Positions 1-5,075 of a DNA stretch of 5,077 bases are shown here, piece after piece. Source of the stretch: Actinomycetota bacterium (GTDB lineage: Bacteria; Actinomycetota; Acidimicrobiia; Acidimicrobiales; Ilumatobacteraceae); contig JAPKZT010000128.1 in the NCBI GenBank assembly GCA_026393655.1, forward strand, positions 1-5,077, written 5' to 3'. The translations under genes and the position numbers were made by a program. The notes under the pieces are model-generated. The model was given only the letters and a program-made list of their open reading frames with translations, searched no databases and was not told the DNA's origin. Positions within the stretch are counted from its first letter, which is position 1. Each line of letters begins with the position of its first letter.

Positions 1-23
1 CAGCAGATACTGCACCAAAAATA

Positions 24-1061
24 ATGCTGGTGTTGGCGTTGCTTGTTTCGATTTTTGGAATCTATGTCGTCGTGTCTAGTCGTCGCAACCGCGCGGCTAC
101 TAATCACGTAACTAGTCAAGTGGCTAGCCACGAAACTAGTCACGACACGAGCCAGCAAGATTTGTCGGTTCGCGATCGAATATCTAAGACCCGGTCGTCA
201 TTTGCCGGCGCAATTTCGATTGCATTAACTAGATCGTCAATCACGCAACAAACGTGGGACGAACTTGAAGAAGCATTATTGCGTGCTGATGTCGGCGTAA
301 CAACTACTACACGTGTTCTAGCGCCACTGCGTGAACTAGTTAAATCCAAAAAAATTGTTCAACCGAATGATTTGGCTATTGCGCTACAAAATGAGATGAC
401 TGCGCAGTTGTCGCGAATTTCGCGTGAGTTGAATTTTGATTCGTCGCTAGGTGCCCCCAATATCTGGCTCGTTGTTGGCGTTAACGGTGCTGGCAAGACA
501 ACGACGATCGGCAAACTTTCTGCTCAACAACGCGCACTCGGACGCAGTGTTCTGTTGGCGGCTGGCGACACATTTCGTGCCGCGGCAGGCGAGCAACTAG
601 AAACATGGGCTTTGCGATCTGGTGCAGAAATTGTGCGTGGCGCTGAAGGCGGAGACCCCAGTTCGGTAATCTTTGACGGCATTGCCAGAGCCACCGCACA
701 AAAAATTGATCTTGTGCTTGCTGACACTGCAGGGAGATTGCAAAATAACACCAACTTGATGGAGGAACTTGCCAAGGTTCGAAGAGTTGCTGACAAGGCA
801 AGTGGCAAGGTGACCGAAGTTCTGTTGGTGATTGACGCAACAACCGGCCAGAACGGCTTGACTCAAGCCAATCAGTTTTCAAAGTCAACGCAAGTCACGG
901 GCATCGTGTTGACGAAACTTGACGGCTCAGCCAAAGGTGGCATCGTGTTTGCAATTGAAACCGAATTGGGGATACCAATCAAACTTGTCGGCCTCGGCGA
1001 AAATATCAACGATCTTGTTGCGTTCAACGCTGCCGAATTTGTCTCGGCGTTATTCGACTAG
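24..1061 (+). CDS. ftsY: Signal recognition particle receptor FtsY (SRP GTPase, membrane-anchored form)
   Basis: FtsY is the membrane-side GTPase that receives SRP-ribosome-nascent chain complexes and hands them to the Sec translocon. The 345 residues begin with a hydrophobic segment (about 2-18) followed by Arg-Arg-Asn-Arg, which looks like a membrane anchor with a cytoplasmic C-terminus, as in many actinobacterial FtsY proteins. A Ser/Thr/His-rich linker with tetrapeptide repeats (26-45) follows instead of a long acidic domain. The helical N domain spans about 48-135. GTPase motifs are G1 GVNGAGKTT (152-160), G2 DTFRAAA (182-188), G3 DTAGR (234-238), G4 TKLDG (297-301) and G5 GLGE (323-326). 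The end, DLVAFNAAEFV, is typical of the family. All core motifs are intact. The ATG at 24 has no clear Shine-Dalgarno sequence, and the frame is open upstream to the window edge, so the real start may lie further upstream. Family identity is certain; the start is not. Confidence 0.96.
   Translation: MLVLALLVSIFGIYVVVSSRRNRAATNHVTSQVASHETSHDTSQQDLSVRDRISKTRSSFAGAISIALTRSSITQQTWDELEEALLRADVGVTTTTRVLAPLRELVKSKKIVQPNDLAIALQNEMTAQLSRISRELNFDSSLGAPNIWLVVGVNGAGKTTTIGKLSAQQRALGRSVLLAAGDTFRAAAGEQLETWALRSGAEIVRGAEGGDPSSVIFDGIARATAQKIDLVLADTAGRLQNNTNLMEELAKVRRVADKASGKVTEVLLVIDATTGQNGLTQANQFSKSTQVTGIVLTKLDGSAKGGIVFAIETELGIPIKLVGLGENINDLVAFNAAEFVSALFD
99..158 (+). repeat. Five degenerate 12-bp tandem units inside ftsY
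   Basis: Five successive 12-base units encode the tetrapeptides TNHV, TSQV, ASHE, TSHD and TSQQ (FtsY residues 26-45). At DNA level the units share an ACTAGTCACGA-like pattern with several substitutions, so this is an old or diversified repeat. Unit length is a multiple of three, so copy-number change would keep the frame. It lies in the flexible linker between the membrane segment and the N domain, where length variation should be tolerated. Confidence 0.7.
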
Positions 1062-1066
1062 TCGAA

Positions 1067-1096
1067 TTGGCTCGAAGAAAAATTCACGGGTAACCT
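1067..1096 (+). promoter_or_regulatory. Possible promoter of ffh, leaderless type
   Basis: In the 43-base gap between ftsY and ffh, TTGGCT (1067-1072) and TAACCT (1091-1096) are separated by 18 bases and fit a -35/-10 pair of the housekeeping sigma type (TANNNT for -10). The -10 ends only 8 bases before the ffh ATG at 1105, so transcription would begin at or within a base or two of the start codon, giving a leaderless mRNA. This agrees with the lack of any Shine-Dalgarno sequence ahead of ffh. Leaderless genes of this geometry are common in Actinobacteria. It is a pattern match only; the short motifs could occur by chance. Confidence 0.35.
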
Positions 1097-1104
1097 AACC
1101 TGCA

Positions 1105-2490
1105 ATGTTTGAAACACTTTCAGATCGGCTCGGCGGTGTTCTAAAGAACCTCCGCAATCGTGGTCGATTAACGCAACAAGATGTCGCCGAAGTTTTAGCA
1201 GAGGTTCGTACTGCGTTACTTGAAGCCGACGTAAATGTCACAGTTGTTCGAGATGTTGTTGAGAGAATTCGGTCGCAAGCCGTTGGCGCAACTTCATCGA
1301 CAGCGCTTAATCCTGGTCAGCAAATAATAAAAATAGTCAACGATGAACTTGTTTCAATGCTTGGTGGTCAGACATTAAAAATTATGTATGCAAGTCAACC
1401 GCCGACAGTTGTGTTGATGGCAGGCCTACAAGGTTCTGGTAAAACTACGAGTGCGGCCAAACTCGCGAGTTGGTTTAAGTCGCAGGGCAGACAGCCAATG
1501 CTTGTTGGTGCCGACTTACAACGCCCGGCCGCAGTTGAACAATTGCGCGTGTTGGGCGCGCAATTAAACATTCCAGTTTTTTCTGCTCCTGGCGACCCTG
1601 TAAAAACTGCGCGACTTGGTCTGGCTGAAGCCAAAAGTCTTGGACGAGATGTTTTAATTGTCGACACGGCAGGTCGTTTGGCAATCGACGAAGAAATGAT
1701 GCAACAAGTAAAAGATATTTCAAAAGCAGTCAAGCCGAATTACACGTTTTTGGTTGTCGATGCAATGACTGGTCAAGATGCCGTTGCAGTCGCTCAGGCA
1801 TTTGATGCGACTCTGTCGATTGATGGCGTCGTACTAACAAAACTTGATGGCGATGCACGCGGAGGCGCCGCGCTTTCGGTAAAGCATGTTCTCGGCAAGC
1901 CGATTGCATTTGCAGCAACTGGCGAGAAACTTGACGCGTTCGAACAGTTTCATCCCGACCGCATGGCGAGTCGCATCTTAGGAATGGGCGACATGCTCAC
2001 CTTGATTGAGCAAGCTGAAAAGGTTTTTGAAAAAGATAAAGCCGAAGAGGTTGCCGCAAAAATGCTTGAGGGCGAGTTCACACTTTCCGATTTTCTCGAT
2101 CAGTTGCAGCAACTCAAAAAAATGGGGTCATTACAGGGGATTATGGGGATGATGCCGGGCGTGCCCAAAGAGATGAAGAATGCGCAGATACCTGACGATC
2201 AGTTGATGCGTACCGAGGCAATTATTTTTTCAATGACAGCGCAAGAGCGTGCGAACCCAGATTTAATTAACGGTTCGCGGCGAACGCGAATCTCGAAGGG
2301 CTCGGGCACCACGGTTGCCGATGTCAATCGCTTAGTTAAGCAATTCACCGAGATGAAGAAGATGATGAAACAAATGGGCGGAAAATCTGCGCGTGGCGGC
2401 AAATCTGGCAAATCAGCCAAAGGCCCAAAAGGCTCGACAATGCCTGACGAATTGGCCGCGGCGTTGAGTTCGCGACTCGGGCCAAGGTAG
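1105..2490 (+). CDS. ffh: Signal recognition particle protein Ffh (SRP54)
   Basis: Ffh is the protein subunit of bacterial SRP. It binds hydrophobic signal sequences and 4.5S RNA and forms a GTP-dependent complex with FtsY, encoded just upstream. At 461 residues it is close to the usual length. The N domain covers about 1-90. The G domain shows G1 GLQGSGKTT (107-115), G2 DLQRPAA (137-143), G3 DTAGR (187-191), G4 TKLDGD (245-250) and G5 TGEK (272-275). The M domain starts near GMGDM (293-297). It has a methionine-rich finger loop (about 340-358) and the RNA-binding helix-turn-helix with SRRTRISKGSG (391-401) and a Met/Lys-rich helix (about 417-424). The tail (about 426-443) is rich in Gly, Lys and Ser, basic and probably disordered. 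The ATG at 1105 gives the canonical MFETLSDRL start, although no Shine-Dalgarno sequence precedes it. No defect is visible. Confidence 0.98.
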   Translation: MFETLSDRLGGVLKNLRNRGRLTQQDVAEVLAEVRTALLEADVNVTVVRDVVERIRSQAVGATSSTALNPGQQIIKIVNDELVSMLGGQTLKIMYASQPPTVVLMAGLQGSGKTTSAAKLASWFKSQGRQPMLVGADLQRPAAVEQLRVLGAQLNIPVFSAPGDPVKTARLGLAEAKSLGRDVLIVDTAGRLAIDEEMMQQVKDISKAVKPNYTFLVVDAMTGQDAVAVAQAFDATLSIDGVVLTKLDGDARGGAALSVKHVLGKPIAFAATGEKLDAFEQFHPDRMASRILGMGDMLTLIEQAEKVFEKDKAEEVAAKMLEGEFTLSDFLDQLQQLKKMGSLQGIMGMMPGVPKEMKNAQIPDDQLMRTEAIIFSMTAQERANPDLINGSRRTRISKGSGTTVADVNRLVKQFTEMKKMMKQMGGKSARGGKSGKSAKGPKGSTMPDELAAALSSRLGPR

Positions 2491-2501
2491 CCTAAGAGGT
2501 C

Positions 2502-2515
2502 GGTTCAATTGAACC
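2502..2515 (+). repeat. Perfect 14-bp palindrome between ffh and rpsP
   Basis: GGTTCAATTGAACC is a perfect inverted repeat without spacer, 11 bases after the ffh stop codon and 24 bases before the rpsP start. In RNA it could form a short hairpin (5 bp, AAUU loop). There is no long U-run after it, so it is a poor intrinsic terminator. As DNA it could be a binding site for a dimeric regulator. The role is unknown; only the symmetry is directly seen. Confidence 0.6.
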
Positions 2516-2539
2516 ATTTCGCTCAAAGATCGGATATCC

Positions 2540-2815
2540 ATGTCAGTAAAATTGCGTCTCTCTCGTGTTGGTAAAACCAAGAGACCTCACTATCGAATCG
2601 TTGCTGCCGACAGTCGTTCAGCGCGTGACACAAACTTTCTTGAAATTCTCGGCACCTATCAGCCGCAGCAAGAACCATCGGCACTTAAAGTTGACAGCGC
2701 CCGAGTAATTTTGTGGCTCCAAAAAGGTGCATTGCCAACAGACCGCGTGCGTAAGTTGTTAGAAATCGCCGGTACATGGCAAGAGTTTCAAGCAACTAAG
2801 AAGCCTGCGAAATAA
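2540..2815 (+). CDS. rpsP: 30S ribosomal protein S16
   Basis: S16 is an early-binding protein of the 30S subunit that contacts 16S rRNA and helps assembly. The 91-residue product has the family signature in order: VKLRLSRVGKTKRPHYRIV (3-21), the D-S-R-x-x-R-D segment (24-30), LEILGTYQP (34-42), WLQKGALPTDRV (59-70) and a short C-terminal tail ending in lysines. The position after RD is Thr31, where most S16 proteins have Gly (RDG). The ATG at 2540 gives the normal N-terminus. A weak GGA (2532-2534) lies 5 bases before it as the only Shine-Dalgarno candidate. The stop codon shares its last A with the next gene's ATG (TAATG), suggesting translational coupling to the KH protein, a conserved neighbour of rpsP in Gram-positive genomes. 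Confidence 0.98.
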   Translation: MSVKLRLSRVGKTKRPHYRIVAADSRSARDTNFLEILGTYQPQQEPSALKVDSARVILWLQKGALPTDRVRKLLEIAGTWQEFQATKKPAK

Positions 2816-3090
2816 TGTCAGACGCTCAGAACGCAAGTTCAACATTGGCTCCAATTGCAACTTCAGTTTTGACTCACATCGTGCGTTCAATTGTTGATAC
2901 GCCAGATGCGGTAAAGGTTGAATCGTTGGATGACGAAGGAAAGATAATCCTTGAAGTTCGCGTCGCAGACGGAGACCTCGGTCGAGTAATCGGTCGTCGT
3001 GGTCGTACAGCGCAAAGCATTCGCGCCGTTGTTCGTGCTGCCGCTTCGCGCGACAATGCCGAAGTCGATGTCGACTTTCTCGACGACTGA
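2815..3090 (+). CDS. khpA: Small KH-domain RNA-binding protein (KhpA-like)
   Basis: This 91-residue protein belongs to the small KH proteins encoded between rpsP and rimM in Gram-positive bacteria (KhpA in firmicutes, where it partners with KhpB/Jag in RNA binding and cell-envelope control). The KH core covers about 18-89. It has LTHIVRSIVDTPDAVKVE, a strand region (41-50) and the GXXG RNA-contact loop as G-R-R-G at 60-63 inside DLGRVIGRRGRTAQSIR. A final strand, VDVDFLD, follows. The first 15 or so residues are a Ser/Ala-rich extension not seen in the shortest homologues. TTG codons at 2845 and 2869 are possible later starts, but the ATG at 2815 makes the TAATG junction with rpsP and is preferred. 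Its exact function in this organism is not known; the name rests on domain and position. Confidence 0.93.
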   Translation: MSDAQNASSTLAPIATSVLTHIVRSIVDTPDAVKVESLDDEGKIILEVRVADGDLGRVIGRRGRTAQSIRAVVRAAASRDNAEVDVDFLDD

Positions 3091-3601
3091 CGCCCAGACT
3101 CCGAAGGGTTTGTTGCATGTTGGTCGCGTAACGCGACCACACGGTATTCGTGGAGATGTCTACGTTTCTTTTTTTACTGATCGCCCAGAACGCACCAAAA
3201 TTGGGGCACGTTTTTGGTTACAAAATGATTGGATCACCGTCACCAGTGCGCGGCTGCAGCCGAGCAGTTGGCTAATGCACTTCGCCGGTATTGATGATCG
3301 AAATGCTGCAGAGCGAATTTCTAAATCAGATTTATACGGTGAGCCAATTGAAGATCAATCGGTTATGTGGGTGCACGAATTGATCGGTGCCGAAGTTGTT
3401 GATGCCTCTGGTACTCGTTACGGCAAGTGCATTGCAGTTGTTGACAACCCGGCACATTCGTTGCTTGAACTTGAGTCTGGGGCACTCGTGCCAGTCGTGT
3501 TTATTACCCAGCGATCTAAAGACTTGATCACGATTAATCCGCCTGAAGGATTATTTGAGCTAGCCGACGAAACAGCCGACGAGACAGCCGACGAGACATG
3601 A
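3068..3601 (+). CDS. rimM: Ribosome maturation factor RimM
   Basis: RimM binds S19 and the 3' head domain of 16S rRNA during late 30S assembly. The 177-residue product has the N-terminal RimM beta-barrel beginning with HVGRVTRPHGIRGDVYV (17-33). A C-terminal PRC-barrel follows (about 100-165), with WVHELIGAEVVD, a conserved NPAHSLLEL loop (127-135), VPVVFI and the end motif PPEGLFEL (158-165). The C-terminus is three ADET tetrapeptides (166-177) encoded by a tandem repeat. I chose the ATG at 3068, which overlaps khpA by 23 bases. Alternatives are ATG 3056, and TTG 3113, which has GAAGGG (3103-3108) just upstream and would start right at the conserved HVGRV core after the khpA stop. The stop overlaps trmD as ATGA. 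Identity is secure; the start is uncertain. Confidence 0.95.
   Translation: MSTFSTTDAQTPKGLLHVGRVTRPHGIRGDVYVSFFTDRPERTKIGARFWLQNDWITVTSARLQPSSWLMHFAGIDDRNAAERISKSDLYGEPIEDQSVMWVHELIGAEVVDASGTRYGKCIAVVDNPAHSLLELESGALVPVVFITQRSKDLITINPPEGLFELADETADETADET
3562..3597 (+). repeat. Three 12-bp tandem repeats abutting the trmD start codon
   Basis: Three head-to-tail copies of AGCCGACGAGAC (the first with one A for G) occupy 3562-3573, 3574-3585 and 3586-3597. The trmD ATG begins at the next base. In the rimM frame they encode ADET three times as the extreme C-terminus. The near-identity of the copies suggests recent slippage. Unit length keeps the rimM frame and leaves the ATGA junction intact whatever the copy number. 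The repeat also forms the whole upstream context for trmD initiation and carries no GGAGG-like core. Confidence 0.9.
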
Positions 3602-4347
3602 ATAAATCGATGCCGTTTCGAATTGATGTATTCACGATTTTTCCAAAACTTGTCGACGATTTTTGCAGTGAAAGTCTGCTTGGTCGGGCGCGTCAAGAAT
3701 CTTTAGTTGATTTGTGTTGTCACGACTTGCGTGACTACGGCGATGAGTCTCGCCGCGTTGATGATGCGCTTTACGGTGGTGGCGCCGGCATGTTATTTCG
3801 CCCAGAACCGATTTTTGCTGCCGTCGAAGCCGTGCAACCGCCCCGGCCATTGTTATTGCTTTCGCCTGGCGGCAAAAAATTCGATCAAGATTACGCCGAT
3901 CATCTCAGCAAAACCGCTGGTTTTAGTTTGCTATGTGGTCGCTATGAGGGCGTCGATCATCGTGTTGTCGAACACTTAGTTGATGCCGAAATTTCAATTG
4001 GCGATGTCGTGCTGGCTGGTGGCGAAGTGGCCGCCTGTCTGGTTATTGAAGCCACAACGCGACTGTTGCCTGGCGTGATGGGCAACGAAGTTTCGCCTGT
4101 TACCGAAAGTTTTGGGGCCGCTCGAATGCTCGAAGAGCCTCATTTCACAAGACCCGCAGAATTTCGTGGTTGGGCGGTACCCGAGGTTTTGCGTAACGGC
4201 GATCACGCCAAAATAGAGCGCTGGAGACGTGCCCAGGCGTTGCATCGCACGGTTCGGGTTCGTCCAGATCTGATCGAACGCCGTGGTGGCTTAAGTAATG
4301 TCGAAAAGACACTGTTGGAAGAGTTCCCCTGTGTGCCGTATCCTTAA
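3598..4347 (+). CDS. trmD: tRNA (guanine-N1-)-methyltransferase TrmD
   Basis: TrmD transfers methyl from S-adenosylmethionine to N1 of G37 in tRNAs with G36, which prevents +1 frameshifting; it is a SPOUT-fold dimer with a trefoil knot. The 249 residues contain RIDVFTIFP (8-16), VDDALYGGGAGM (54-65), LLSPGGKKFDQ (87-97), LLCGRYEGVDHRV (111-123), EISIGDVVLAGGEVAA (131-146), RLLPGVMGNE (155-164), PHFTRP (181-186) and WAVPEVLRNGDHAKIERWR (192-210). Several usually conserved positions differ: Leu58 for Pro, Val137 for Tyr in GDYVL, Glu170 for the catalytic Asp before SF (Asp169 in E. coli), and RN for LS in VLLSG. Arg155 (Arg154 in E. coli) is kept. The ATG at 3598 overlaps the rimM stop by 4 bases. 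Met5 (ATG 3610) is an alternative start closer to the family N-terminus. Full length, no frameshift. Confidence 0.96.
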   Translation: MNKSMPFRIDVFTIFPKLVDDFCSESLLGRARQESLVDLCCHDLRDYGDESRRVDDALYGGGAGMLFRPEPIFAAVEAVQPPRPLLLLSPGGKKFDQDYADHLSKTAGFSLLCGRYEGVDHRVVEHLVDAEISIGDVVLAGGEVAACLVIEATTRLLPGVMGNEVSPVTESFGAARMLEEPHFTRPAEFRGWAVPEVLRNGDHAKIERWRRAQALHRTVRVRPDLIERRGGLSNVEKTLLEEFPCVPYP

Positions 4348-4350
4348 GGA
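4346..4350 (+). promoter_or_regulatory. Ribosome binding site of rplS overlapping trmD stop
   Basis: AAGGA at 4346-4350 lies 5 bases before the rplS ATG (4356). Its two A residues are the last two bases of the trmD TAA stop codon. It is the clearest Shine-Dalgarno match in the window. The overlap means a ribosome terminating on trmD sits on the rplS initiation site, which favours translational coupling, while the site itself should also allow independent and stronger initiation for the abundant L19. Confidence 0.75.
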
Positions 4351-4355
4351 CTCTT

Positions 4356-4706
4356 ATGAAAACAACAGACATCGTCGATAAGCAATCACTTCGAACAGAC
4401 ATTCCAAAAATTGGCCCAGGCGATGAAGTAAAAGTTCATGTTCGTGTTGTTGAAAGCGGCAAAGAGCGCGTTCAGATTTTTCAGGGCAATATCATTTCTA
4501 TTTTTGGATCAGGTATTGCCGAGACATATACGGTCCGCAAACTTAGTTACGGCGTAGGCGTCGAGCGAACTTTCCCAATGCACAGCCCATCAGTTGCAAA
4601 ACTTGAAGTCGTCAAGCGCGGCGACGTGCGTCGTGCGAAACTTAATTACTTGCGTGAGCGAACTGGTAAGGCTGCAAAAGTTCGTGAACTTCGCGAAGAT
4701 CAATAA
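4356..4706 (+). CDS. rplS: 50S ribosomal protein L19
   Basis: L19 sits at the 30S-50S interface of the 50S subunit and contributes to an intersubunit bridge with 16S rRNA. The 116-residue length matches the family (about 115). Family blocks seen in order are PGDEVKVHVRVVE (21-33), ERVQIFQGNIIS (37-48), GSGIAETYTVRKLSYGVGVE (51-70), RTFPMHSPSVAKLEV (71-85), RGDVRRAKLNYLRERTGKAAKVRE (88-111). The ATG at 4356 gives a normal N-terminus and has an AAGGA site 5 bases upstream. It follows trmD by 8 bases, the classic trmD-rplS arrangement. No truncation or odd residue is visible. Confidence 0.98.
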   Translation: MKTTDIVDKQSLRTDIPKIGPGDEVKVHVRVVESGKERVQIFQGNIISIFGSGIAETYTVRKLSYGVGVERTFPMHSPSVAKLEVVKRGDVRRAKLNYLRERTGKAAKVRELREDQ

Positions 4707-4756
4707 ATAGTTTTTGCTAGTTAGTTTCGTGCCGAACGATTTTTGTCGCGTACACA

Positions 4757-5050
4757 TTGAATACTGACGACCTCGAACAATTTGAAGCCGAACGTGAGCT
4801 TCAACTAGCCCAAGAATATTCAGATGTCGTTAATTTATTTAAGTTCGCAGTAGAAACAGATCGCCGGTTTTATCTGGCCAACAATGTTGATGTCAAGGTC
4901 ATCGCCGAAGGCGTGCGACCGCTACTTGAGGTGACGCTGTCTGACGCATGGGTATGGGATCTCTACCGCAAGAGCCGGTTCGTACCCCGAGTACGGGTGA
5001 TGAGTTTCAAAGATCTGAACATCGAAGAACTTCCACCGCTCGACGTTTAA
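4757..5050 (+). CDS. DUF2469 family protein (actinobacterial, function unknown), TTG start
   Basis: The 97-residue product matches the DUF2469 family, found almost only in Actinobacteria and usually encoded near rplS, lepB and rnhB (Rv2901c in Mycobacterium tuberculosis is the known relative). Conserved pieces include DLEQFEAERELQLAQEYSDV (5-24), VETDRRFYLANNVDVKV (32-48), a Glu-rich strand LLEVTLSDAWVWDLYR (56-71) and the C-terminal VRVMSFKDLNIEELP (79-93). It is acidic, with no signal peptide or membrane segment, so it is probably cytosolic. The start is TTG at 4757: it puts the DLE..E motif near the N-terminus as in relatives, and no in-frame ATG or GTG lies between the upstream stop (4718-4720) and this codon. 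No Shine-Dalgarno sequence is seen. No biochemical function is known to me; the context only suggests a tie to translation or to the neighbouring housekeeping genes. Confidence 0.9.
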   Translation: MNTDDLEQFEAERELQLAQEYSDVVNLFKFAVETDRRFYLANNVDVKVIAEGVRPLLEVTLSDAWVWDLYRKSRFVPRVRVMSFKDLNIEELPPLDV

Positions 5051-5061
5051 CGCCCCAACAG

Positions 5062-5075
5062 CGCGCAGTAGCGCG
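5062..5075 (+). repeat. GC-rich inverted repeat at the window end
   Basis: CGCGC-AGTA-GCGCG forms a perfect 5-bp stem with a 4-base loop, 11 bases after the stop codon of the DUF2469 gene. It could be the stem of an intrinsic terminator or part of the next gene. The window ends two bases later, so whether a T-run follows cannot be seen. Confidence 0.35.

Noticed and set aside
481..888. 135-codon open frame on the minus strand inside ftsY
   Set aside because: It is the antisense shadow of the GTPase domain; its protein is rich in Gln, Arg and Cys with no recognisable domain, and the + strand frame is certain.
2380..2434. Gly/Lys/Ser-rich tail of Ffh as a special repeat
   Set aside because: Basic low-complexity tails are usual at the C-terminus of Ffh; the DNA shows no regular unit.
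2509..2537. TTGAAC as a -35 element for rpsP
   Set aside because: At the correct spacing the would-be -10 is GGATAT, a poor match; no convincing promoter.
2759..3142. 127-codon minus-strand open frame over rpsP, khpA and rimM
   Set aside because: It spans three well-supported + strand genes, has biased Leu/Arg composition and no family motif; treated as a shadow.
3418..3696. Minus-strand open frame across the rimM/trmD junction
   Set aside because: Its Ser/Ala repeats (VSSAVSSAVSSA) are only the antisense reading of the 12-bp repeat; there is no independent evidence of coding.
4689..4715. CTTCGCGAAG palindrome at the rplS end with a T-run (4711-4715), considered as a terminator
   Set aside because: The palindrome lies inside the rplS coding sequence, can form only a 3-bp stem with a usable loop, and is 12 bases away from the T-run.
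4722..4727. TAGTTT as a -10 element for the DUF2469 gene
   Set aside because: There is no reasonable -35 at 16-18 bases upstream, and such hexamers are frequent in this AT-rich gap.
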